A DNA stretch of 64,000 nucleotides. It comes from JAABPW01 sp037132275. GTDB taxonomy: Bacteria > Verrucomicrobiota > Kiritimatiellia > CAIKKV01 > CAITUY01. Below the pieces are notes generated by a model. That model had not been told where the DNA came from and did not search any database. It saw only the letters and a list, made by a program, of their open reading frames with translations. The translations under genes and the position numbers were made by a program. This document shows, one piece after another, positions 1 through 7,155 of this stretch; positions within the stretch are counted from its first letter, which is position 1, and each line of letters opens with the position of its first letter. Where the stretch lies: assembly GCA_037132275.1 (NCBI GenBank), contig JBAXPK010000003.1, positions 1 to 64,000 on the forward strand, given 5' to 3'.

Positions 1-209
1 GTTCCACCCTTCCCCTGAAAAATCACCTCCCCCCGCCGTATCCACTTGACTCCCGACCTGATCGGCGGCGTCATGTGGGAAACGGGAGGGAATCACATGA
101 CCAGGAAAGTAGCCTTGTAACTGCGGGTCAGGACCGCCGTGGTGGACTTCCGCGAACTGGTGGCAAGGATAGCCGCCTTGGCATCACATGACCCATCGGG
201 GGAGAAACC

Positions 210-428
210 ATGAACAAACCCACCATCACCCTGCTCTTCATCCTCATGCTCCTTGTCGGCGGCCATGTGGGCTGGCATGTCAGGGGCATCGGGGAGGAGA
301 CCCGCATTGACGATGAGGCCCACCGCCGCCTCAGCAATTTCGTGATCCGGGGCGTGGAGCGGGGGCTGATCCAGATCGACACCACGAAGATGTGGGACAC
401 CGCCGGGACGCACATGCCCCCCCCGTGA
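210..428 (+). CDS. Small membrane-anchored protein of unknown function
   Basis: Unrecognised 72-residue protein. Residues 5-24 form one hydrophobic segment with a short Lys-containing N-terminus, so it is either a signal anchor or an uncleaved signal peptide; the remaining charged part would lie outside the cytoplasm. The start is supported by a strong Shine-Dalgarno (GGGGGAG) five bases before the ATG. The stop of a short upstream frame overlaps this ATG as ATGA, which hints at coupling to a gene outside or broken near the window edge. No family could be assigned; a phage-type or spanin-like origin is possible but nothing here proves it. Confidence 0.5.
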   Translation: MNKPTITLLFILMLLVGGHVGWHVRGIGEETRIDDEAHRRLSNFVIRGVERGLIQIDTTKMWDTAGTHMPPP

Positions 429-614
429 CACCGGACTCGCCCTGATCGCCCACCGCCATCGTGATCCAGGGGGGGTGAATTCGGCAGGCACCTTCTGAAT
501 CGGGGGTTTCAAAGATAAGGGCGTTTCAAATGGTGAAGGGGGCGGGGTAAGCTTCTGCCTGATTTTATAACCCTTACAATATTGGAAAGCCTGATGTTGC
601 CAAAATGCACACAT

Positions 615-620
615 TATAAT
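615..620 (+). promoter_or_regulatory. -10 element (TATAAT) before the brnT-like toxin gene
   Basis: A perfect TATAAT ends eleven bases before the toxin ATG, so the transcript would have a leader of only a few bases; no Shine-Dalgarno is visible. No good -35 box stands at 16-18 bases, which fits a promoter held by the antitoxin-toxin complex, but that is inference. Confidence 0.4.
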
Positions 621-631
621 ATCTTTATTTT

Positions 632-931
632 ATGAAATTGTTCGAGTGGAACGATGAGAAGAATGAGTTGTTGAAAAAAGAGCGTGGGGTGACCTTTGAG
701 GAGATTGTCTTTCACCTGACCCACGGAGGATTGCTTGATGTCATTGATCATCCCAATCCAAAGAAGTATCCCGGACAGCGTATCTTTATTGTCAATGTCG
801 AGGAATATGCCTGTTTGGTGCCCTTTGCCGAAACAAACGAACACTTTTTTCTGAAAACCATCATCCCCAGTCGCAAAATGACAAAACTTTATCTTGGAGA
901 ACTTGAGACACTTGGAGGGGAAGCACCATGA
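632..931 (+). CDS. BrnT-like toxin of a type II toxin-antitoxin pair
   Basis: 99-residue protein of the BrnT family (RelE-like fold ribonuclease toxins that stop translation until bound by their antitoxin). The family hallmarks seen are the N-terminal FEWNDEKN segment, an acidic FEEIV helix, and a C-terminal half with regularly spaced basic residues after a long beta strand (residues 60-90). Usual length for the family is 90-100 residues. The stop codon overlaps the start of the next gene as ATGA, so toxin and antitoxin are co-translated, toxin first, as is typical for brnTA. The gene lacks a Shine-Dalgarno, and a TATAAT box sits just upstream. Confidence 0.75.
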   Translation: MKLFEWNDEKNELLKKERGVTFEEIVFHLTHGGLLDVIDHPNPKKYPGQRIFIVNVEEYACLVPFAETNEHFFLKTIIPSRKMTKLYLGELETLGGEAP

Positions 932-1215
932 AACTGACGAAACTATCGCATGAAGAGAAGGATATTCTGGAATCGGTTGAACGTGGCGAATGGAAAAGAA
1001 TTCCGCATTTCAAGAGCGAAGCCAAGCGTTATCAATTGGCGGCTCAGTCCACGCTACGGAAAGATAAACGGGTCAATATTCGGATGACTGAACGGGATTT
1101 GCTTCACTTGCAGAAGAAGGCGGTTGGCGAAGGACTACCCTATCAGACGTTCATTTCCAGCATTCTTCATAAATACTTGAGTGGGCGACTCGTGGAATCA
1201 GAAATGGCATCGTAA
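928..1215 (+). CDS. CopG/ribbon-helix-helix-type antitoxin paired with the BrnT-like toxin
   Basis: 95-residue partner of the preceding toxin. The C-terminal half (residues 48-85) carries the pattern KRVNIRMTERDLLHLQKKA followed by GLPYQTFISSILHKY, the strand-helix-helix signature of CopG-like antitoxins that bind DNA as dimers and autorepress their operon. The N-terminal half would be the toxin-binding part. A strong Shine-Dalgarno (GGAGGGG) lies seven bases before the ATG, and the ATG overlaps the toxin stop. It differs from classical BrnA in the N-terminus, so I call it CopG-type rather than BrnA. Confidence 0.7.
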   Translation: MKLTKLSHEEKDILESVERGEWKRIPHFKSEAKRYQLAAQSTLRKDKRVNIRMTERDLLHLQKKAVGEGLPYQTFISSILHKYLSGRLVESEMAS

Positions 1216-1259
1216 AGCCGTAACATAAAGATCCCTATTAGCCCTTGAATCTGCTCACC

Positions 1260-2384
1260 TCACTGCCCCACAGACAGGACGGTCCGAAAGCCCTGGCCGG
1301 TATCGCCGTAGCCGTTGCTCGGGAACGAGGGGTAACGAAGACCAACCTTGCAGTACCGCGCGGCCTCGCCCCATTGGCCGCCGCGGATCTCCCGACTCTG
1401 ACCCTCCTTGCCCGGATACCAGTTCCAACACCACTCCCACACATTCCCCGCCATGTCATACAAGCCGTAGGCGTTCTTCCCGGCCTCGAATGACCCGACG
1501 GGACTGGTGTACGGATCGGCCCCGTTGGTGTAGGCCGGATGAAAACCCCCGCTGCTCAGATCGTAGGATATCTTGCCGTCGGCGAAGTAGTTCGCCTGAG
1601 TGTGGCTGATGGTGTCCCCGCCCCACGGGAACCGCTTGCTTGACACCCCGCCCCGCGCCGCATACTCCCACTCCGTGGCCGTCGGCAACCGGTAGCCGCT
1701 GCTCCAGTTCACGCAGTTGTCTTCAATGTTAGTCCAGCCGGTTCTGTACACCGTGGTCTTCGCGGAGGTCGTGTAGTAGGCTGGCGTCAGACCATCCTTC
1801 TCGCTCCGCGCGTTACACCACTTCACGCACTCGTACCAATTCACCTGCTGCACCGGATGGTTCGTCCCCTTGCCTGCCCCTGGCATCAGGTCCGGATACC
1901 CATGGGTCACCGCCCAGCTCCGCACCTCATCCCACTTGGCCTTGGTCACTTCGTACTTGTCCATGTAGAAAGACGAAACCGTCAAAGAATAGTCCCTCGA
2001 ATACCAAGGCGTCTCATACGCTTCCTCGGGGCTCAGCGGATTTATCCCGCTGTTGGTGCCGGCGGGAATCAGGACCTGCTCGGCGAAACGGCTGTCGTCA
2101 GTCACCGCCACGACCCGGTAATAACGACCTCCAACCGGCATGGGCACACTGACGGACATCATTGAACCAGTCGGCACAACCCCGACCTGCTCATTGGTCC
2201 AGACGGGGGGCGCAAGGGTCTCCGCCCTTTGGACGCGGTACTCAACAACGCCATCTGGCGCATTTGACCAGGAAAGTTGGCCTCCCGGCTGAAACCCCGT
2301 GATCACGGGGGCCTGCCCCCAACTATGCAGAGACAGCGCCCCGGCCACCATAACCACCAGCATCCACAGTCGAGTCTTCATCAT
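1260..2384 (-). CDS. Secreted FGE-sulfatase-domain (SUMF1-like) protein
   Basis: 374 residues. A signal peptide (residues 1-23, ending SWGQA) is followed by a beta-rich module of about 65 residues with the pattern LSW..-YRVQRAE-..W-..-YYRVVA, then the FGE-sulfatase domain (residues 105-370). Domain hallmarks are the EVTKAKW strand, the WYECVKWCNA helix, YRLPTATEWEYAARGG, YGLYDMAGNVWEW and a final GFR. In formylglycine-generating enzymes two cysteines in the RGGSYMCHRSYC motif do the chemistry. Here the first is replaced by Glu and only the second (RYCK) remains, so true sulfatase-activating activity is doubtful; an envelope binding or structural role is more likely. The start has a Shine-Dalgarno (AAGGA) six bases upstream. 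Single gene. Confidence 0.8.
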   Translation of the reverse strand: MMKTRLWMLVVMVAGALSLHSWGQAPVITGFQPGGQLSWSNAPDGVVEYRVQRAETLAPPVWTNEQVGVVPTGSMMSVSVPMPVGGRYYRVVAVTDDSRFAEQVLIPAGTNSGINPLSPEEAYETPWYSRDYSLTVSSFYMDKYEVTKAKWDEVRSWAVTHGYPDLMPGAGKGTNHPVQQVNWYECVKWCNARSEKDGLTPAYYTTSAKTTVYRTGWTNIEDNCVNWSSGYRLPTATEWEYAARGGVSSKRFPWGGDTISHTQANYFADGKISYDLSSGGFHPAYTNGADPYTSPVGSFEAGKNAYGLYDMAGNVWEWCWNWYPGKEGQSREIRGGQWGEAARYCKVGLRYPSFPSNGYGDTGQGFRTVLSVGQ

Positions 2385-2505
2385 GTCGCGTCCTTTGATC
2401 TAAGTGCCGGGGGAAATTAGCCGATAGCCATGGCAGAATCAAGCCCCACCCTGCCCCAGTTCCGCCCAGCGCCGCGAACGGGGCCGGGCAAGGTGAAGAT
2501 TACCC

Positions 2506-2808
2506 CTATGAAATGGAATGGAATGGATAAGAAATCGCTTTTCTGACGGTACGGGTACACGCCCGTTGAGACCGCCTGGAACCATCCCTGAAACATGGGG
2601 CCGCAAGTGACAGGTTGCTATTACAACTCAAAACCGCCATCACTGAAACGCCGACCGCTTCGGCAATATCGCAAATGGTTGTGATATTCGCATGATTTAG
2701 CGTTATATCAGCAGGCGAGATGGGGACATCGACTGGCATACGACATCTCATCGCGGGCCACCGGCAGGTAGCCCGCCGCCGTGGCCGCCGCCGAGCGTCA
2801 GACTTCAC
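2506..2808 (-). pseudogene. Possible remnant of a LacI-type regulator N-terminus
   Basis: Within a 500-base stretch lacking a convincing gene, the minus strand around 2606-2692 encodes ITTICDIAEAVGVSVMAVL, which resembles the helix-turn-helix that opens LacI-family repressors (I-x-DIA..AGVS-x-x-TVS). The reading frame around it is compositionally poor (Arg-rich before, no effector domain after), so this can only be a scar. The 3' part of the stretch (2526-2582) holds a copy of a dispersed repeat that recurs near 35.5 kb. Weak call. Confidence 0.25.
2526..2582. repeat. Dispersed repeat, copy A
   Basis: The stretch reads AAATCGCTTTT, then GGTAC, then ACACGCCC on the plus strand, and the same succession occurs at 35461-35515. 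On the minus strand both copies could encode a related peptide tail (..GRV-YPRKSDFLS in copy B, ..GVYPYRQKSDFLS in copy A). Both lie in gene-poor gaps, so a short dispersed repeat is more likely than two genes. Confidence 0.4.
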
Positions 2809-2897
2809 CGTCTCCGCATTGGAAGGCGTCCTCGGCCATCAGATCAAGCAGGAAGAACTTCACGGCATTCGGGATCGATTTGCGGGAAAGTCGCTCC

Positions 2898-3332
2898 TCA
2901 GCGTTTAATCGCGAGAAGGAGGACGCCGCCAGCGACCATGGCAATGCCCGCCCATTCGCGCAACATCGGCCGTTCACCGAGAAACGCAAACGCGAAGATG
3001 GCGACGAGAACCAGGCTCAGTTTGTCGACGGGTGCAACCTTCGAGGCTTCCCCGAGTTGGAGGGCTCGGAAGTAGCACACCCAGGAAGCACCAGTCGCGA
3101 GACCCGATAGCCCGAGGAAGATCCAGGTTTTGGACGGCAAGGCAAGCGGATTGCTCCATTTCCCCGCATACCAGACGAAGGCCGAAAGGACGACCATGAT
3201 GATTGCCGTCCGAACCAGCGTAGCCAAATCAGAGTCGACGCCTTTAATGCCAATTTTGGCGAAAATGGCAGTAAGCGCTGCGAAGACGGCGGACAGGACT
3301 GCCCATTGGAACCAACTGTTAGATGCGATCAT
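2898..3332 (-). CDS. EamA-type single-domain transporter
   Basis: 144-residue polytopic membrane protein with about five hydrophobic helices. It has the EamA (drug/metabolite transporter) layout: an opening ..W-x-LSA-x-FAALTAIFAKIGI helix and a closing FLGERPMLREWAGIAMVAGGVLLL helix, the usual end of one EamA repeat. Full-length members have two such repeats; one repeat is the length of small-multidrug-resistance-like members, which work as dimers. Start chosen at the ATG nine bases after an AAGGA box; a start three codons earlier would leave no spacing. Substrate unknown. Confidence 0.75.
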   Translation of the reverse strand: MIASNSWFQWAVLSAVFAALTAIFAKIGIKGVDSDLATLVRTAIIMVVLSAFVWYAGKWSNPLALPSKTWIFLGLSGLATGASWVCYFRALQLGEASKVAPVDKLSLVLVAIFAFAFLGERPMLREWAGIAMVAGGVLLLAIKR

Positions 3333-3493
3333 ATGTTCCATTCCTTCATTGTTCTCAACGCCACTATGACTGTCGACTCGCGTGTTAACAAGGCGGATTG
3401 TCCCCAATTGGGAGAAGTTGTCAAGGGCTGGGTCACTTTTAGATGACCGAGACCTCTGAAGAGGCAATCTCCCCGCTGTGTCTCACTCTTTTC

Positions 3494-3522
3494 TTGGCGC
3501 GTGCAATGGCCATGGCTATAAT
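3494..3522 (+). promoter_or_regulatory. Sigma-70-type promoter of the prepilin peptidase gene
   Basis: TTGGCG (3494-3499), a 17-base spacer and a perfect TATAAT (3517-3522), followed by an AAAGGA ribosome site six to seven bases before the ATG at 3549. Confidence 0.65.
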
Positions 3523-3548
3523 GCCGCGCACTATCAAAGGACACCGCT

Positions 3549-4430
3549 ATGACCATCATTGAAGCCATCGCCGCCAGCAGTTCAGGCCCCTATTTATATA
3601 TCTCCGCTCTCGTGTTCTGCTTCGGAGCCTGTATGGGTAGTTTTCTGAACGTTTGCATTTACCGGATCCCAAGGGAAGAATCGGTGATCACGCCGCGCTC
3701 ACACTGTCCCCACTGCAACAAACTTATCGAATGGTATGACAACATTCCGCTCATAAGCTTTTTTGTATTGCGCGCCCGATGCCGGAGTTGCGGCGGGACC
3801 ATTTCGCCGCGCTACGTCATTGTTGAGGCCCTGATCGCCATCTTATTCGTCATGGTTTGGCTAAAGGCCGGAACCCCGCCAGCCCTTGCCATGGCCCCGG
3901 TTTATTCCTTTGCAGTCATTCCGATTTTCTGGCTGGCGGTGTTCGGGCTTGCCCTGGGCACCTTCGTGGATCTTGAACACATGATCATTCCCGACCGGGT
4001 TTCGCTGGGGGGAATCGTGCTGGGCCTGTCCTTCAGCGTACTGGTGCCCGGCCTGCATATGCAGGGTAGCGCGTACGGGGGCTTCCTGGCCTCATTCCTG
4101 GGCGCCGCAGTGGGTGTGGGACTCCTGTGGGCTGTTGCCGTGCTGGGGAAACTGATTTTCCGCAAAGATGCCATGGGCATGGGCGATGTGAAACTGATGG
4201 GCGCCATCGGCGCCTTTCTGGGCTGGCCATCGGTTATCTTCACCCTCATGCTTTCCTCATTCCTGGGCGCCATCTTCGGAGTAGCGATGATCATGGCCGG
4301 GAAGAAAGAGATGCAGAGCCGCATTCCCTATGGTCCCTATATCGCCTTCGCTGCGCTGGTCTGGATGCTGTGGGGCCCCACCCTGTTGCAAGCGTATCTC
4401 AATTGGTTGATTCCCCCGATGCCGATGTGA
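3549..4430 (+). CDS. pilD: Type IV prepilin peptidase / N-methyltransferase
   Basis: 293-residue inner-membrane aspartic protease (family A24) that removes the leader peptide of type IV pilins and pseudopilins and N-methylates the new end. The N-terminal domain has GSFLNVCIYRIPR and two cysteine pairs (CPHCN near residue 56, CRSC near residue 78), the zinc-type motif of bifunctional enzymes. The two catalytic aspartates are seen in the FVDLEHMIIPD loop and in MGMGDVKLMG. Multiple transmembrane helices follow, and the length is normal. A clear promoter and Shine-Dalgarno precede it. The next gene starts inside its stop codon (GTGA), so the two are translationally coupled. No pilin or pseudopilin gene is in view. 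Confidence 0.93.
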   Translation: MTIIEAIAASSSGPYLYISALVFCFGACMGSFLNVCIYRIPREESVITPRSHCPHCNKLIEWYDNIPLISFFVLRARCRSCGGTISPRYVIVEALIAILFVMVWLKAGTPPALAMAPVYSFAVIPIFWLAVFGLALGTFVDLEHMIIPDRVSLGGIVLGLSFSVLVPGLHMQGSAYGGFLASFLGAAVGVGLLWAVAVLGKLIFRKDAMGMGDVKLMGAIGAFLGWPSVIFTLMLSSFLGAIFGVAMIMAGKKEMQSRIPYGPYIAFAALVWMLWGPTLLQAYLNWLIPPMPM

Positions 4431-6205
4431 AACTGATTTTGAGATCGTCAAGTCTTGTCGTCACGCTGGCCGTGGTCGCGGCGGCGGTACAACTGCTATA
4501 TATTTTTGAAAGTCACCGGCATCTGGTTTTTCAGGTTCCCCTTGTTGATGCCGCAGCCTACCATAATCAGGCCATGGCACTGGCGATGGGCCAAACTCCG
4601 GCCCCACGCGCCTTCTGGCAGCCGCCGCTTTATCCTTATGCGTTGAGCGTGCCATACCGGATGGAGATCACCGATCTTCGGACGGTGCGATGCCTGCATG
4701 CGCTGCTCGGAATTGCGGCGGCCCTCCTGATATTTGCCGTGGGGCGTCGGTGCGGAGGCGTGAGGGTTGGGTTTCTCGCAGGATTGGGCCTGTGCTGCTA
4801 TGGGCCGCTTCTCTTTTTCTTCAGCCAGTTGCTGCCGACCGGCCTGGCGGTTACCCTCAACCTTGCCGCCATCCTTTTGTTATTGCGGCTGACCGAAAAA
4901 CCGACATGGCCGCGTGCCCTGGCATTGGGATTGACCGTGGGATTAGCCACACTGACGGTTCCCAACAGCGCCGTGATGATCCTGATCGCGCTGGGCTGGA
5001 TTGCTGTACAAACCGGTCATCTAACCCGGCAAGATCCTAACCAAAATCGGGATGTTTTGCGCCTTGCGCTGGCATTGGTCGCCGGGCTGATCATCGTGAT
5101 TGCGCCCGTTACGATCAGGAACTATTCCGTCTCCGGCGAGTTTGTCCCCATCTCAACCAATGGCGGGATCAACCTTTACATTGGCAACAACCCGCACCCG
5201 GAAGAAACCCTGACGATACGGCCGGGACTTGATTGGGAACGGCTTGTCGCCATGCCATACCGGCTGGGCGCAAAAACGGATACCGAAGCCGAACGCTTCT
5301 TCGTAAACAAGGTCGTCACGTTCGCCTGGAAAAGCCCGCTGGAGTATATCAGGGGACTACTGGAGAAAACCCAGGAGGCATTTACAAGCCGGGAAATCCC
5401 CCGTAACGAAGACATCAACGTGTTCGCCGGGCACTCCGCCGTCTTGCGCGCCCTGGTGTGGCGGATCGGGTCATTTGCCTTCCCCTTCGGGCTCATCGGG
5501 CCTCTCGCCATTGTCGGCGCCTTAACTCTGACACGGCGACACCGTGCGCGCAGTCTTGTCCTGCTGTTCGCACTGGGATACATGGCGAGCGTCATATTGT
5601 TTTTCCCTGCTTCCCGCTATCTTGCGCCGGTCATCCCGGCCTTCGTTATCTTTGCCGTGCTCGGCATAAAACGGCTGATCGAACTGCCCACACTGCCCCT
5701 GCTGAGCCGACTCGCATCCGTTGGGCTTCTGGCGGTCTCCGGCGTACTGATCAATCTGCCGCGCCAACTACCCACCGACCGTGTCAATTATGAAGCGGAA
5801 ATGCACACCAACGTGGGCGTGGGACTCCAAACCCGAAGTCGCATGGAGGAAAGCATCATGGAATATCGGGAGGCGATTCGGCTGGATCCGGCTTCCGCCG
5901 ACGCGCATCGTTACCTGGGGACAGCTTACCGCGCCAGCGGCCAGAGCGCCCTGGCGATGCAGGAGTTCGAGCGCGCCGTCGCTTTGCGGCCGGATCACGA
6001 TGCGGCCATACAGGACCTGGCCATCATTCGCTATGAGCAGGGCCATGTGGAAGAAGCCGTCGAACTCCTTCGCAAGGTAATCGCGTTGAACCCGGAGAAC
6101 CGGCAAGCCATGACCAACCTCGGAGTTGGCTTGCTTCGACTCAACCGCCGGGCTGAGGCAACCCAATGGTTCAAAAAGGCAGGAGTTGCCAGTCCAAGCC
6201 GGTAA
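4427..6205 (+). CDS. GT-C-fold membrane glycosyltransferase-like protein with C-terminal TPR repeats
   Basis: About 592 residues when started at the GTG that overlaps the pilD stop; longer in-frame starts would lie within pilD. The N-terminal 430 residues form 9-11 transmembrane helices with a first periplasmic loop of GT39/ArnT type (YHNQAMAL.., FWQPPLYPYAL). The C-terminal 130 residues hold about three TPR units (for example DPASADAHRYLGTAYRASG and NPENRQAMTNLGVGLLR), which bind partner proteins. Such proteins use polyprenyl-phosphate sugars to glycosylate proteins or lipids outside the membrane. Co-translation with the prepilin peptidase suggests pilin or pseudopilin glycosylation, but this is inference. 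Confidence 0.75.
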   Translation: MKLILRSSSLVVTLAVVAAAVQLLYIFESHRHLVFQVPLVDAAAYHNQAMALAMGQTPAPRAFWQPPLYPYALSVPYRMEITDLRTVRCLHALLGIAAALLIFAVGRRCGGVRVGFLAGLGLCCYGPLLFFFSQLLPTGLAVTLNLAAILLLLRLTEKPTWPRALALGLTVGLATLTVPNSAVMILIALGWIAVQTGHLTRQDPNQNRDVLRLALALVAGLIIVIAPVTIRNYSVSGEFVPISTNGGINLYIGNNPHPEETLTIRPGLDWERLVAMPYRLGAKTDTEAERFFVNKVVTFAWKSPLEYIRGLLEKTQEAFTSREIPRNEDINVFAGHSAVLRALVWRIGSFAFPFGLIGPLAIVGALTLTRRHRARSLVLLFALGYMASVILFFPASRYLAPVIPAFVIFAVLGIKRLIELPTLPLLSRLASVGLLAVSGVLINLPRQLPTDRVNYEAEMHTNVGVGLQTRSRMEESIMEYREAIRLDPASADAHRYLGTAYRASGQSALAMQEFERAVALRPDHDAAIQDLAIIRYEQGHVEEAVELLRKVIALNPENRQAMTNLGVGLLRLNRRAEATQWFKKAGVASPSR

Positions 6206-6226
6206 TAGCCCGGCCACCTATGCGTC

Positions 6227-7090
6227 TTATTCTTTGACCCAGCGAGAGAAGAAGCCGGTGGGCAGGACGCGCTTGCAATCGGCATTTTTCATCACCATGG
6301 TACCGGCTTCAATCTTGCCGCCAAACCGGTCCAGCCATGGCACCAGCAGATTCTTCATCAGCGGCGGGGAAAATCCGAGTGTATGGCAGGTGAACAAGAC
6401 AAACCGCGGGCGATCCGACATCAGGGGCAAAAGCAGATCCAGCAGTTTCATCAAGTGTTCTTCCAGTATCCATTTCTCGCCGCCCGGTCCCTTCCCATAA
6501 CTGGGTGGATCAAAAATGATGGCGTCATACTTCCGTTCACGCCGCCCCTCCCTAGCCACAAACTTCGTCACATCGTCGGTGATCCAACGGATGGGCGCCG
6601 CCTTGAGACCGCTGGCCTCGGCATTACGCCGCGCCCAATCGTTGATATCCGGGACGGCGTCTACATGGCACACCTCGGCCCCCGCACGCGCCGCTTGGAG
6701 CGTCATGGCTCCCGTGTAGGCGAACAAATGCAGAACGCGGCAGGGCGTGTCGCCGGTCTTGACCTGACGCGCCACCCAATCCCAGTGACAGGTGTGTTCC
6801 GGAAAAAGGCCCATGTGACCGAAACCGGTCGGCTTGATCATAAAGGTGAGCTCATCCCACTTCAGCGGCCACTGCGGCGGTGGTGACTTGGTAAACGACC
6901 AATCCCCGCCACCGGTCGTGCTCCGGTGATAAACCCCTACGGCGTTCTTCCATAATTCCGGACGTTCCGGACGCCACAGCGCCACCGGTGATGGCCGGTT
7001 GAACACATAGGAGCCAAACCGCTCCAACCGGCAGCCGTCCCCGGCATCCAGAAATTCATAGTCCGGCGTTGTTCGCGCTGACAATTCCAT
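6227..7090 (-). CDS. Class I SAM-dependent methyltransferase (RlmI/RlmK-like, COG1092 type)
   Basis: 287 residues. The Rossmann methyltransferase motifs are visible: VLHLFAYTGAMTLQAARAGA (motif I, SAM binding, about residue 120), VDAVPDINDWARRNAEASG (motif II) and DAIIFDPPSYGKG (motif IV, about residue 190). DPPSYG is the form seen in RlmI/RlmK-type 23S rRNA methyltransferases and relatives. The PUA RNA-binding domain of RlmI is absent; instead about 100 residues with a WRPERPELW segment precede the catalytic core. An rRNA or other nucleic-acid substrate is likely but unproven. It is convergent with the GT-C/TPR gene, with only 21 bases between the stops. Confidence 0.8.
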   Translation of the reverse strand: MELSARTTPDYEFLDAGDGCRLERFGSYVFNRPSPVALWRPERPELWKNAVGVYHRSTTGGGDWSFTKSPPPQWPLKWDELTFMIKPTGFGHMGLFPEHTCHWDWVARQVKTGDTPCRVLHLFAYTGAMTLQAARAGAEVCHVDAVPDINDWARRNAEASGLKAAPIRWITDDVTKFVAREGRRERKYDAIIFDPPSYGKGPGGEKWILEEHLMKLLDLLLPLMSDRPRFVLFTCHTLGFSPPLMKNLLVPWLDRFGGKIEAGTMVMKNADCKRVLPTGFFSRWVKE

Positions 7091-7155
7091 AAGACAGGTT
7101 TCCTTTATCGCTGGTCATCAATCCTTACTGTTTGTTAATATTGCACGCTTCGCTC

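Noticed and set aside
1..213. Short frames before the first gene (..TPDLIGGVMWETGG.. and ..VVDFRELVARIAALASHD..)
   Set aside because: They look weakly coding and the second ends overlapping the next ATG, but stops split them and no start or family is clear; may be the remains of a gene lying mostly outside the window.
3902..4324. Minus-strand frame antisense to pilD
   Set aside because: No family match, Arg/Pro/Ser-rich; pilD on the other strand has all catalytic motifs.
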